Source of the DNA: Xanthobacter sp. YC-JY1
GTDB lineage: Bacteria; Pseudomonadota; Alphaproteobacteria; Rhizobiales; Xanthobacteraceae
NCBI RefSeq assembly: GCF_021730305.1
Contig: NZ_CP032674.1
Span: forward strand, 1,287,001-1,351,000
Reading direction: 5' to 3'
Length of the DNA stretch: 64,000 nucleotides
Shown piece by piece: positions 40,223 through 48,403 of the stretch. Position 1 is the first letter of the stretch. Each line of letters opens with the position of its first letter. Both the position numbers and the translations under genes were made by a program. The notes below the pieces were generated by a model. The model was not told where the DNA came from. It did no database searches and worked only from the letters and a program-made list of their open reading frames with translations.

Positions 40223-41509
40223 ATGTCGCTGAACATTGGCGCCCACGAGGGCTTGCCCGAAACACGAAGCATCCACCCGGGTGCTCCCGAAACGAAGGTG
40301 GCGGGCGCGGAGCAGCGCATCGCCGTCGCCGATTTCCTCTCCGCCTTCGAGGCCTACAAGGAGACCAACGACGCGCGCCTCGCGCAGATGGAGCGCCGCG
40401 GCACCGACGTGCTCACCACCGAGCAGCTCGCCCGCATCGATGCGGCGCTGGACGCCCACCAGGCGCGGCTCGATGCCCTCGCCACCAAGGCCCGCCGCCC
40501 GGCGCTGGGCGCGGCGCCCGAGCGCACGGCCGATGCCTCCCAGCACGGCGCGGCCTTCGACACCTATGCCCGCCACGGCGAGGCCGGCGGCCTGAAGGCG
40601 CTGGAGGCGAAGGCGCTGTCCGCCGGCTCCGGTGCGGACGGCGGCTATCTCGTGCCCTACGAGGCGGAGCAGGAGATCGGCCGGCGCCTCTCCGCGCTCT
40701 CGCCCATCCGGGCGCTCGCCACGGTGCGGGTGATCGGCGCCGGCACCTATCGCAAGCCCTTCATGACGTCGGGCCCCGCCTCCGGCTGGGCGGCCGAGAC
40801 CGCCGCGCGCCCGCAGACCGACAGCCCGGTGCTGGCCGAGCTGGCCTTCCCCGCCATGGAACTCTACGCCATGCCGGCGGCGACGCAGGCGCTGCTGGAC
40901 GATGCGCAGGTGAACATCGAGGAGTGGCTGGCGCAGGAGGTGGACGCCGCCTTCGCCGAGCAGGAGGGCACCGCCTTCGTCACCGGCGATGGCGTCGCCA
41001 AGCCCAAGGGCTTCCTCGCCTACACCAAGGTCGCCGACAGCGCATGGGCCTGGGACAAGGTGGGCTATGTGGCGACCGGCGCCGCCGGCGCCTTCCCCTC
41101 CGCGACGCCGGCCGATCCGCTCATCGATCTCGTCTATGCGCTGAAGGGCGGCTATCGCCAGAACGCCACCTTCGTCATGAACCGCAAGACCCAAGGCGCC
41201 GTGCGCAAGCTGAAGGACGAGAACGGCAACTACCTCTGGGCCCCGCCCGCGGGGGTGGGCCAGCCGGCGAGCCTCCTCGGCTTCCCGGTGGCTGAGAGCG
41301 AGGCCATGCCGGACATGGCGGCCGATGCCTTCGCCATCGCCTTCGGCGACTTCCGCCGCTTCTATCTGGTGGTGGACCGCGCGGGCGTGCGGGTGCTGCG
41401 CGATCCCTATTCCGCCAAGCCCTATGTACTGTTCTACACCACCAAGCGCGTGGGCGGCGGCGTGCAGAACTTCGAGGCCGCCAAGCTCCTGAAGTTCGCC
41501 GCGAGCTGA
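40223..41509 (+). CDS. GTA major capsid protein (HK97 fold, g5-like)
   Basis: 428-residue capsid precursor. The N-terminal 110 residues are helical and charged, like the delta/scaffold domain removed by the protease. The core begins near SAGSGADGGYLVPYEAEQ, with GTAFVTGDGVAKPKGFL and the C-terminal GDFRRFYLVVDRAGVRVLRD typical of the family. AGAAGG eight bases upstream of the ATG. The next structural gene (head-tail adaptor) lies 3.3 kb away, beyond three minus-strand genes and several repeats. Confidence 0.94.
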   Translation: MSLNIGAHEGLPETRSIHPGAPETKVAGAEQRIAVADFLSAFEAYKETNDARLAQMERRGTDVLTTEQLARIDAALDAHQARLDALATKARRPALGAAPERTADASQHGAAFDTYARHGEAGGLKALEAKALSAGSGADGGYLVPYEAEQEIGRRLSALSPIRALATVRVIGAGTYRKPFMTSGPASGWAAETAARPQTDSPVLAELAFPAMELYAMPAATQALLDDAQVNIEEWLAQEVDAAFAEQEGTAFVTGDGVAKPKGFLAYTKVADSAWAWDKVGYVATGAAGAFPSATPADPLIDLVYALKGGYRQNATFVMNRKTQGAVRKLKDENGNYLWAPPAGVGQPASLLGFPVAESEAMPDMAADAFAIAFGDFRRFYLVVDRAGVRVLRDPYSAKPYVLFYTTKRVGGGVQNFEAAKLLKFAAS

Positions 41510-41582
41510 GGCGAACGCCCGGGAGCTGCCGCCACGGCCGGGAACAAGCCCGGCCGTGGCTGCCCACAGGCAGCCGCGCGCC

Positions 41583-42479
41583 TCAGCCGGCCGGGTGCGA
41601 CCTGAGCGGCAGGAACAGGTCGGTGACGGTCTCGTGCTCCGGAACGTCCGGGAAGAAGCTCAGCCTTTGGCAGAACAACGGGAAGTCCCCCGCCTCCTCG
41701 CCGCTGTCCGGCAGCCAGTCGCGAAAGAGAAACAGCGCCGCGGGCTCGAGATCCTCGCTGTGGCCGATGACGCGCAGGACCGCGCAGCGGCCGGCGGGGA
41801 TGAGGCCGGCGGCGACGCCCTGCGCATTGTCCTGAATAGGGCGATCGGTGGCGGCGCACAGGTCGAGGCGGAAGTCCGCCGCCGGCGTCGTGCGCGGGTC
41901 GCTGTGGAACACCGTGAAGGTCGCGGCGATGCTGCGCCCGAGCCCCGCCGCACGCCGCCATTCGATGAAGCGCCGGACCGTCTCATAGACGGCGGCCGGA
42001 TCGCCCCGGTGGCTCATGACGGCGACCGGGGTCGCGGGAAAGTCGTGGATGTCGATATCGCCGGTGCTCCAGGTGGTCATGCGCTTGGTCCTCGCATTGG
42101 TCAGCGGCGCGCAGGCCGCGCGCCAGGGTTGCCACTCGGGCGACGTCCGGAATGCCGAAGGAGACTGGTCGAACCGCTGCCGGAAGGCGCGGGCGAAGGC
42201 GTCGGGCGCATCGTAGCCGGCATCGAGGGCGACCTCGGTCACGCTGGCCCCGGCCCGGAAGGCCAGTTGATACGAGGCGCGTCTCAGCCGGGCGAGCTGG
42301 ACGTAGCGGTGCACGGTGACGCCGAACGTCGCCGTGAACTGCCGGTGAAAGTGCGCCTGCGAGAAGGCCGCGACGGCGCTGAGCGCCTCAAGGCCGAGAT
42401 CCTCATCGAGATGCCGGTCGATGTGGTCCAGCACCCGCTGCATCCTCGCCCGGTAGCGCTCGCGTGCGGCGTTGGTCAT
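41583..42479 (-). CDS. AraC-type regulator with GyrI-like effector domain
   Basis: 298-residue transcription factor: an N-terminal pair of helix-turn-helix motifs (about 8-105, with AAFSQAHFHRQFTATFG and GYDAPDAFARAFRQRFDQSPS), joined to a GyrI/SbmC-like ligand domain (about 135-298). Proteins of this design respond to amphipathic small molecules or act in stress regulation; the ligand here is unknown. A purine-rich AAGGAG lies close to the ATG. It lies opposite to GTA transcription, tail-to-tail with the capsid gene. Confidence 0.85.
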   Translation of the reverse strand: MTNAARERYRARMQRVLDHIDRHLDEDLGLEALSAVAAFSQAHFHRQFTATFGVTVHRYVQLARLRRASYQLAFRAGASVTEVALDAGYDAPDAFARAFRQRFDQSPSAFRTSPEWQPWRAACAPLTNARTKRMTTWSTGDIDIHDFPATPVAVMSHRGDPAAVYETVRRFIEWRRAAGLGRSIAATFTVFHSDPRTTPAADFRLDLCAATDRPIQDNAQGVAAGLIPAGRCAVLRVIGHSEDLEPAALFLFRDWLPDSGEEAGDFPLFCQRLSFFPDVPEHETVTDLFLPLRSHPAG

Positions 42480-42557
42480 TGGCTCCTTCCCTGATGGCCC
42501 CGCCAGTGAACCGCGCCGCGGCGGCCCGCGCTCGACCGATCCTGCTGTTCTTCGCCC

Positions 42558-43424
42558 TCAGTTGGGCAGCACCAGGCAGGCGCCGCCGGCCTTGCGCAGG
42601 CGGTCGCACATCTTCATGCCCTCGGCCTTGGACTGGGCCGGCAGGCGCACGCGATAGAAGGTGCGCGGGCCGCGCCCGCCCACCCGCGTGGAAATGATGA
42701 CCGGCGTGAGGTCCGCGAATACCTGCGGCGCGCGCGCCGCCTCGCGCCGGAAGGAGGCGAGGGCGATGTCGCGCGAGTAATTGCCGGAGATCTGCACGCC
42801 CCAGGGCGCGAACAGCGTATTTGCCGGCTGGCCGGCGGCGGGGGCCGGCGCGCCCTTGCGCAGGGACGCGACGGTGGCGAGGCAGGGCTCGGGCGGAAAA
42901 TCCGCCGGGCCGAAGGCGGCGGTGCCCTGCTTCTTCAGGCCGGCCCAATCTTCCGCCGTGCGGCCGGTGATGATGCGCACATAAGCGCGCGTCTCATTGG
43001 GCAGGCCGCCGCCGGACAGGAAGCCGTTCACCCGCCCCGGCCCGGCATTGTAGGCGGCGGCCGCGAGGCCGAGGTTTCCGAACCGCCGGTTGAGATCGGC
43101 GATCAAGGCGGCGGACGCCGGGATGGCCGCCTCCGGGTCGAACGGATCGACGAGCCCGCGCTCCTTCGCCGTGCCCGGCATGAACTGCGCGATGCCCTGC
43201 GCCCCGGCGCGGCTCACCACATCCGGCCGGAACGAGCTTTCCTGCCAGATGAGGCGGGTGAGGAAGGAGGCGGGCAGCCCCTCCTTCCCCGCCGCCGTAT
43301 CGATGAGGCGGCAGATGGCGTGATCGACGGTCTCGCCGCCGGGCGACTGGGCGAGGGCGGGCGCCGCGAGCACGAGAAGCATCAGGAGGCCGCGCCAGGC
43401 CATGTGCAGCGCGGCCGTGCGCAT
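42558..43424 (-). CDS. Lytic transglycosylase with SPOR-like C-terminus
   Basis: 288-residue periplasmic enzyme: a signal peptide (about 8-25), an SLT domain (about 35-140, catalytic Glu62 in WQESSFRPD, then GAQGIAQFMPGTA and AAAAYNAGPGRV), and a C-terminal SPOR-like region (about 200-288) expected to bind denuded glycan. Cleaves peptidoglycan to anhydro-muropeptides. It starts one base after the protease stop codon, so the two are co-transcribed. Whether it serves GTA release or ordinary wall turnover is unclear. Confidence 0.88.
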   Translation of the reverse strand: MRTAALHMAWRGLLMLLVLAAPALAQSPGGETVDHAICRLIDTAAGKEGLPASFLTRLIWQESSFRPDVVSRAGAQGIAQFMPGTAKERGLVDPFDPEAAIPASAALIADLNRRFGNLGLAAAAYNAGPGRVNGFLSGGGLPNETRAYVRIITGRTAEDWAGLKKQGTAAFGPADFPPEPCLATVASLRKGAPAPAAGQPANTLFAPWGVQISGNYSRDIALASFRREAARAPQVFADLTPVIISTRVGGRGPRTFYRVRLPAQSKAEGMKMCDRLRKAGGACLVLPN

Positions 43425-43425
43425 C

Positions 43426-44190
43426 TCAGAGCCCGGCAGCGGGGAGGGGACTCCCCAGGGCCTTGGCGGTGCTGGTGATCCAGTCGCGATGCAGCGACAC
43501 CAAAGTGACGCCGGTGACGCCGCCGCAGCCACGCGTGCCGCCCGGCGCCGTCGCCCATCCCACCACGCCGGCCACCGCGCCGTCGAGGAAGGCCGGCCCG
43601 CCGGAATCCCCGGTGCAGGCCCCGGCCGCGCCCTCCGGCGCGGAGAGCCGCACCATGATGCCCCCGGTGGTGCCTATGGAGGGCAGGGCGACGCTGCGCA
43701 GCGTGCCCGCGCTCTTCATGGCGCCATCGGCGGTGACGCCATAGCCCGCGAGCAGGAAGGTGGCGCCTTTCTCCGGCAGCCCCGAGGCCGTGCTGAGGCG
43801 AGCGACGCGGAACCGCGCCGGCAATGGCTCGGCCAGCTTCACCAAAGCGAGGTCCGGCGTGGGACGACGGGTCTGGAACTGGTCGGCGTCGAAGCGCGGA
43901 TGCACCATCACCCGCGCCGCCGGCACCAGCTTGGGCTGGCCATCGCCGACAATGGCCACCGCATAGTCGCCGGCCGGTCCCACGCAGTGCGCCGCCGTCA
44001 GCACCAGGTCGCGGGCCAGCACCGTGCCGGTGCAGGACGCGCCGCGGGTGGAGACGATGAGCACCGTCTGCGCCGCCACATCTGCCGCCGCCGGCGCGCC
44101 GCCGACAATGGCGTGGGCCGGGCCGGGGGAGATGAGCGCAAGCGCGAGCGCCAGAGACTTCGCGGTGGCGAGGAGGCGGAAAGGCTTCAT
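43426..44190 (-). CDS. Secreted trypsin-like serine protease
   Basis: 254-residue S1-family protease with all three catalytic residues: His68 in TAAHC, Asp113 in PDLALV and Ser196 in GDSGGP. Cys pairs flank the His and Ser, as in chymotrypsin. The signal peptide ends AHA directly before IVGG, so signal cleavage alone should produce the Ile-Val N-terminus that activates S1 enzymes; no propeptide remains. It precedes the lytic transglycosylase gene by one base and probably leads a two-gene operon. Confidence 0.9.
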   Translation of the reverse strand: MKPFRLLATAKSLALALALISPGPAHAIVGGAPAAADVAAQTVLIVSTRGASCTGTVLARDLVLTAAHCVGPAGDYAVAIVGDGQPKLVPAARVMVHPRFDADQFQTRRPTPDLALVKLAEPLPARFRVARLSTASGLPEKGATFLLAGYGVTADGAMKSAGTLRSVALPSIGTTGGIMVRLSAPEGAAGACTGDSGGPAFLDGAVAGVVGWATAPGGTRGCGGVTGVTLVSLHRDWITSTAKALGSPLPAAGL

Positions 44191-44287
44191 CCCCCGTTTC
44201 TGCCGCTCGTGGCCGGAAGCGTCAATGGCGGGCGGCTCTGCGCGCTCCTCACCCTTTGTGGGAGAGGGACGGAAAACCAAACACCGC

Positions 44288-44390
44288 GTCATCGCCCGGC
44301 TTGTCCGGGCGATCCACCCATCCGCTGGGGCGCCGTCCAAGACTGCGTCCCGGCCCAACCATGGATCGCCCGGACAAGCCGGGCGATGAC
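44288..44390. repeat. Palindromic repeat family B, copy 3
   Basis: 103 bases: GTCATCGCCCGG-CTTGT-CCGGGCGATCCAC at the left and the inverse, ending CCGGGCGATGAC, at the right. Part of a 550-base array of repeats filling the gap between the inserted minus-strand genes and the head-tail adaptor gene. Confidence 0.75.
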
Positions 44391-44460
44391 GGCGCGGGGG
44401 CGGTCGCAGGAGTGGGCCGAGGGCATTCGCCGTCGTGTGTACCGTTCCTGCCTCTCCCCG

Positions 44461-44485
44461 TCCCTCTCCCGCAAAGGGAGAGGGA
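44461..44485. repeat. Short hairpin of repeat family A
   Basis: Perfect 10-base arms (TCCCTCTCCC and its complement) around GCAAA; a single-hairpin form of the family A element. Confidence 0.6.
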
Positions 44486-44543
44486 GCGCGGCTACTAAGG
44501 CCGGGGAGACCGTCCGCGCAGAACCCGCTCAAGCCCATCCGCC

Positions 44544-44650
44544 GTCATGCCCGGGCTTGTCCCGGGTATCCACGTCGGGCCGAGGGAGCGACCTTCGAAA
44601 GCTGTTCCCAGCCGAGCCACGTGGATGGCCGGGACAAGCCCGGCCATGAC
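44544..44650. repeat. Palindromic repeat family B, copy 4
   Basis: 107-base copy, left end GTCATGCCCGGG-CTTGT-CCCGGG, right end GGCCGGGAC then AAGCCCGGCCATGAC. Closest to copy 1 in its ends; the centre differs. Confidence 0.75.
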
Positions 44651-44696
44651 GGCGGCGCGAGACGCCCCAAACTGTTCGCGCGTTCCCGCGTCTCCC

Positions 44697-44812
44697 CTCT
44701 CCCCTCGCGGGAGAGGAGCCGGGGGTGAGGGGGCGGCCGCTCCGCACGTCCCGACGCGTGTTCACGCGGCGCCACACCCCTCACCCCAGCCCTCTCTCGC
44801 AAGGGGAGAGGG
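44697..44812. repeat. Palindromic repeat family A, copy 2
   Basis: 116-base full copy of the element at 38977, with the same terminal hairpins and GGGGGTGAGGGGG / CACCCCTCACCCC inner arms. It ends 35 bases before the head-tail adaptor start. Confidence 0.75.
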
Positions 44813-44846
44813 AGCTTCATCTGCCCAGCCCCACCCGGAGCCCCCC

Positions 44847-45410
44847 ATGGCCGAGCTTCTTACCGGCCCCGCCGCCGAGCCGCTGACGCGCGCCGAGGCG
44901 AAGGCCTTTCTGCGCGTCGACGGCGACACCGAGGACGCCCTCATCGATGCCCTGATCGCCGCCGCCCGCCGCCATGTGGAGGCGGAGACGGGGCGCATCC
45001 TGATGGACCAGACTTGGCGCTTCTCGCTGGATCGCTGGCCCCTGCGGGGCGTGATCCCGGCGCCCGTCGCTCCGGTGCGCACCATCGTCTCCGCCACCGT
45101 CGCGGCGGCGGACGGCACGCCGGTGCCTCTGCCCGAGGACGCGCTCACTTTGGTGGGGGACCGCGCCCCGGCGCTGATCCGGGTGGAGCCGGCGCGCGTC
45201 TCAGCACCGCTCGTCTCCCACGGCGGCATCGTCATCACGCTTCTCGCCGGCTATGGCGGGGATGCGGGCCATGTGCCGGCGGATCTCGTGCAGGCGGTGC
45301 GGCTTATGCTCGCCCATCTCTACGAGCATCGCGACGGGCCGGGGGAGGCCACCGCGCTGCCCGCCGCCGCCCGCGCGCTCATCGCGCCCTATCGCGTGGT
45401 GCGGCTGTGA
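44847..45410 (+). CDS. GTA head-tail adaptor (g6-like)
   Basis: 187-residue connector that docks on the portal. The N-terminal helix bundle (TRAEAKAFLRVDGDTEDALID-ALIAAARRHVE) with WPLRGVIPAPVAPVRTI is typical of the HK97 gp6/GTA connector family. GGAG six bases before the ATG. Its stop overlaps the next start (GTGA), beginning a run of overlapping neck genes. Confidence 0.88.
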   Translation: MAELLTGPAAEPLTRAEAKAFLRVDGDTEDALIDALIAAARRHVEAETGRILMDQTWRFSLDRWPLRGVIPAPVAPVRTIVSATVAAADGTPVPLPEDALTLVGDRAPALIRVEPARVSAPLVSHGGIVITLLAGYGGDAGHVPADLVQAVRLMLAHLYEHRDGPGEATALPAAARALIAPYRVVRL

Positions 45411-45730
45411 GCGGCATCGGCGCCCTGCGCCATCGCCTCACCCACCAGACGCCGCTGGAGGTGCCCGACGGCGCCGGTGGCGTCGCGCGCAGCTTCATCT
45501 CGGTGGATGTGCTGTGGGGCGCGGTGGAGGAGGTCTCCACCGCCTACGGCCTCGGCGAGGATCGGCCCCGCGCCGCGCGCGTGCTGCGCGTGACCGTGCG
45601 CGCGCCCAACACCATCGCCGCCGGCGACCGGCTGATCCATGCCGGCCGCGTGCTGGCGGTGGAGTCCATCATCGATGCGGACGGGCGGGGCCGCTTCCAT
45701 CGCATCCGCTGCAGCGAGGAACAGGCATGA
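45407..45730 (+). CDS. GTA head-tail stopper (g7-like)
   Basis: 107-residue protein beginning at a GTG that overlaps the adaptor stop. Beta-rich with GALRHRLTHQTPLEVPDG near the start and GDRLIHAGRVLAVESI, similar to phage head-closure proteins. Ends with an ATGA overlap into the next gene. Confidence 0.8.
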   Translation: MSGIGALRHRLTHQTPLEVPDGAGGVARSFISVDVLWGAVEEVSTAYGLGEDRPRAARVLRVTVRAPNTIAAGDRLIHAGRVLAVESIIDADGRGRFHRIRCSEEQA

Positions 45731-46023
45731 GGACGGAATTCAGCGTCCGCACCCGCGGCCTCGACGGCCTCGCCCGCCGCATCGCCGCCCGCCATTTCCC
45801 CGATGCGGAAGCGGCGGCCGCCGCCCGCGCCGCCGCCGACCTCGCGGGGGAGATCGGGGCCGAAGCCGGCGCCGTCGCCACCGTGGCGGGCACGCTTGCG
45901 CGGCCGCTGGTGCAGGTCTCCGGCGCCACCTTCCTGGACCGCGTGCGCGGCGCCTTCGACCGGCCCGGAGATCCGGTGCTCGACCGCATCCGCCTGCTCT
46001 TTGCGCGACGGAGGCGCTCATGA
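45727..46023 (+). CDS. Small GTA neck/tail-completion protein
   Basis: 98-residue Ala- and Arg-rich protein sitting between the stopper and the tail terminator, overlapping both by ATGA junctions. The opening MRTEFSVRTRGLDGLARRI and a C-terminal LVQVSGATFLDRVRGAF recall HK97 gp10-like tail-completion proteins, but shorter. It has no counterpart that I can name in the R. capsulatus cluster. Confidence 0.6.
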   Translation: MRTEFSVRTRGLDGLARRIAARHFPDAEAAAAARAAADLAGEIGAEAGAVATVAGTLARPLVQVSGATFLDRVRGAFDRPGDPVLDRIRLLFARRRRS

Positions 46024-46439
46024 GCGTGCCCCTCGACAGCCCCGCGCTGGCGCTGCGCGCGGCCATCCATGCGGCGCTTGTCACTGACGCGGCGCTGGTG
46101 GCGCTCATCGGTGCGCCGCGCATCCATGACGTGCCGCCGGGCGATGCGGATTTTCCCTTCGTCACCCTCGGCGAGGCGGTGGTGGCCGACTGGTCCACCG
46201 CCACCGAGGCGGGCACCGAGCAGGCGCTGACGCTGCACGTCTTCTCCCGCTCCGGCGGGCGGGCGGAAGCCTTCGCCATCGCCGCGCGATTGCAGGCGGT
46301 GCTGCACGATGCGGCCCTCGCGCTTGCGGGCCACCGGCTCGCCAATCTGCGCGCCACCACCGCCGAGGTCCGCCGCGAGAGCGACGGGCGCACCTTCCAT
46401 GCTCTGGTGCGGTTCCGCGCCGTCACCGAGCCCGTTTGA
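46020..46439 (+). CDS. GTA tail terminator (g8-like, DUF3168)
   Basis: 139-residue protein that caps the tail tube on the head side. DUF3168 features: LRAAIHAALVTDAALVALIG near the start, then the PFVTLGEAV and LTLHVFSRSGGRAEAFAI strands. Overlaps the preceding stop (ATGA) and leaves 12 bases before the tail tube gene. Confidence 0.85.
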   Translation: MSVPLDSPALALRAAIHAALVTDAALVALIGAPRIHDVPPGDADFPFVTLGEAVVADWSTATEAGTEQALTLHVFSRSGGRAEAFAIAARLQAVLHDAALALAGHRLANLRATTAEVRRESDGRTFHALVRFRAVTEPV

Positions 46440-46451
46440 CCGGAGACGAAA

Positions 46452-46859
46452 ATGGCCGCGCAGAAGGGCAAGGACCTGCTGCTGAAGGTGCATGACGGCA
46501 CCTCCTTCATCACCGTGGCGGGGCTGCGCACGCGCACCCTCGCCTTCAACGCGCAGAGCGTGGACGTGACCCATTCCGAAAGCGCCGGCCGCTGGCGCGA
46601 GCTGCTGGACGGGGCGGGCGTGAAGCGCGCCTCCGTCTCCGGCTCCGGCGTGTTCAAGGATGCGGCGTCCGATGCCCTCGTCCGCCAGCTCTTCTTCTCC
46701 GGCGCGCTGGCGAGCTGCCAGTTGCTGATCCCGGATTTCGGCACGCTCACCGGTCCGTTCCAGGTGACGGCGCTGGAGATCGCGGCCGAGCATGACCGCG
46801 AGATCACCTTCGACCTCACCTTGGAGAGCGCGGGCGAGATCGCCTTCGCGGCGCTGTGA
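46452..46859 (+). CDS. GTA major tail tube protein (g9-like)
   Basis: 135-residue tube subunit. MAAQKGKDLLLKVHDG then LAFNAQSVDVTHSESAGRWRELL and the C-terminal EHDREITFDLTLESAGEI are characteristic of the GTA/TP901 major tail family. GGAG six bases upstream. The stop overlaps the next ATG (TGATG). Confidence 0.9.
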   Translation: MAAQKGKDLLLKVHDGTSFITVAGLRTRTLAFNAQSVDVTHSESAGRWRELLDGAGVKRASVSGSGVFKDAASDALVRQLFFSGALASCQLLIPDFGTLTGPFQVTALEIAAEHDREITFDLTLESAGEIAFAAL

Positions 46860-47221
46860 TGGGCGGCGGCGGCATGCCCAACCGCCGGCGCGGCGAGATT
46901 TCGGCGGTGCTCGACGGCGCGCCGCGCGTGCTCGTCCTCACCCTCGGCGCGCTCGCGGAGCTGGAGGCGGCGTTCGGCGCGGACGATCTCATGGCGCTCG
47001 CCGAGCGCTTCGGCCGGGGCCGTCTCTCCGCGCGGGATGCGGCGCGCATCATCGCCGCCGGGCTCAATGGCGCGGGGGCGAGCGTCTCCGTGGAGGAGGT
47101 GGAGCGGATGCGCGCGGATGGCGGCGCGGCGGGGTTCGCGCGCATCGTCGCCGAACTGCTGGCCGCCACCTTCGGCAGCGCGGAGACGGCTCAATCCCCT
47201 CCGTCGCCGCAGCCGGCCTAA
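46859..47221 (+). CDS. GTA tail assembly chaperone 1 (g10-like)
   Basis: 120-residue protein of the GTA TAC family, with PNRRRGEISAVLDG, LTLGALAELEAAFGADDLMAL and AARIIAAGLNGAGASVS. Thought to help load the tape measure before the tube polymerises. Starts within the tail-tube stop codon (ATG 46859 or GTG 46856). Confidence 0.85.
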   Translation: MGGGGMPNRRRGEISAVLDGAPRVLVLTLGALAELEAAFGADDLMALAERFGRGRLSARDAARIIAAGLNGAGASVSVEEVERMRADGGAAGFARIVAELLAATFGSAETAQSPPSPQPA

Positions 47222-47244
47222 GCGCGACGCCTGCGGCGCGCGTC

Positions 47245-47450
47245 TTGCCTGAGGACAGCGTCGCGCCCCCGGCGCGCGCCTTTCCCTGGGCGCTCGCCAT
47301 GGGCGCCGGCTTCGGCCTGCTGCGGCTCTCTCCCGACGCCTTCTGGCGGATGACGCCGCGCGAACTCGCGGCCGCGCTCTCCGCGCTTCTGCCCGCCGCG
47401 CCGGCCTTGCCGCGCTCATGGCGCGGTTTCCCGATGGCACGAGAGGATGA
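47245..47450 (+). pseudogene. GTA tail assembly chaperone 2, frameshifted
   Basis: A short chaperone of the type found just before the GTA tape measure. The frame open at 47245 (TTG; start uncertain, ATG at 47299 possible) gives FPWALAMGAGFGLLRLSPD and WRMTPRELAAALSALLPAAP, the family core. The expected C-terminus, LAALMARFPDG, is in the -1 frame and ends at a TGA at 47448-47450, five bases before the tape-measure start. Without a shift the frame runs on, without stop, through the tape-measure gene. A one- or two-base indel near 47390-47405 explains this. There is no obvious slippery heptamer. Confidence 0.6.
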
Positions 47451-47454
47451 TGCC

Positions 47455-48024
47455 GTGACCGAGACCGTCGATATCGCCCTCCAGGTGGACACACGCAGCG
47501 CCATGGCGGCGCTGGGCGCGGCGGAGGTTTCCGCGCGCGGCTTTTCCTCCGCCCTCGCTTCCGCCTTCACCGGCCTCGCCGTGCAGGGCAAGGATCTCGG
47601 CACGGTGCTGGAGCAGCTGGCGACGCGGCTCGCCAATCTCGCCCTCACGGCGGCTTTGAAGCCGCTGGAGAGCTCGCTCACCTCGCTTCTCTCCGGCGCC
47701 GGCGGCGGCCTCGGCTTCGCCAAGGGCGGGGTGATCGGGGAGGGGCAGGTCAAGCCCTTCGCGCGTGGCGGGGTGGTGGCGGCGCCGACCTATTTTCCCT
47801 TGGGCGCCTCCCTCGGCCTGATGGGGGAGAAGGGGGCGGAAGCCATCCTGCCGCTGGCGCGCGGGGCGGACGGGCGGCTCGGCGTGCGCACCTCCGAAGG
47901 CGCGGGGCGCGGGCCGGTGACGGTGAACATCGCCACGCCCGACCTCTCCGGCTTCCGCCGCTCGGACGCCTATGTCTCGGGCCTGGTGGCGCGGGCGGTG
48001 GCGCGCGGGCAGCGCGGCGGGTGA
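47455..48024 (+). CDS. GTA tail tape measure protein (g11-like, short form)
   Basis: 189-residue tape measure of the rhizobial GTA type; short, as GTA tails in this group are. MTETVDIALQVDT, LEQLATRLANLALTAALKPL and the Gly-rich FAKGGVIGEGQVKPFARGG, LGLMGEKGAEAILPLARG and VTVNIATPDLSGFRRS are family features. The GTG at 47455 has GAGAGG eight bases upstream and sits five bases after the displaced chaperone stop. Because the chaperone frame is open into this gene, a fused product of about 259 residues may also be made. Confidence 0.8.
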   Translation: MTETVDIALQVDTRSAMAALGAAEVSARGFSSALASAFTGLAVQGKDLGTVLEQLATRLANLALTAALKPLESSLTSLLSGAGGGLGFAKGGVIGEGQVKPFARGGVVAAPTYFPLGASLGLMGEKGAEAILPLARGADGRLGVRTSEGAGRGPVTVNIATPDLSGFRRSDAYVSGLVARAVARGQRGG

Positions 48025-48028
48025 ACCT

Positions 48029-48403
48029 TCAGCGCGAGGACTTCCACGGGTCCGTCGCCGGCGCGGCGGTCGAGGGCTGCGAGGACGAGATCGTGTTGTT
48101 GAACTGGTTCGGCGCGTTGCTCGGACCGCTGCCGCTATAGGCATCGCTGCGCACGGCGGCGCCGGTCTTCATGCAGGAATCCGTGCCGGGCATCCGCTGG
48201 AAGCCGGGGCCGTAGCTGGCGCAGAAGCTGTCGCTCTTACTGCCGGAATTACTGCTTTTACCACTCGCCTGCGCCAAAGCCGGGCCGCTGGCCCCCGCGA
48301 CGAGAACCGCGCCGAACATCAGCGCACCGGACAGGCGCGCCACGCGACGGGTCGTGCCGGAGCGTGGTGCAGAAGATCTGGGGCGGAGGGCGCGAGCAGT
48401 CAT
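48029..48403 (-). CDS. Exported protein with porin-N-terminus-like motif
   Basis: 124-residue protein with a signal peptide (about 16-38, ending PALAQ), then SDSFCASYGPGFQRMPGTDSCMK, which resembles the conserved start of Rhizobiales porins (Cys-x2-Tyr-Gly-x-Gly-Phe with GTDxC). A Ser/Pro/Gln-rich tail follows and no barrel, so it is not itself a porin. It stands tail-to-tail with the tape-measure gene, four bases away, opposing GTA transcription. Confidence 0.6.
   Translation of the reverse strand: MTARALRPRSSAPRSGTTRRVARLSGALMFGAVLVAGASGPALAQASGKSSNSGSKSDSFCASYGPGFQRMPGTDSCMKTGAAVRSDAYSGSGPSNAPNQFNNTISSSQPSTAAPATDPWKSSR

Noticed and set aside
44288-44812. Repeat array between protease and g6 as a CRISPR
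   Set aside because: Repeats are of two kinds, over 100 bases long, palindromic and irregularly spaced, with no regular spacers and no cas genes.
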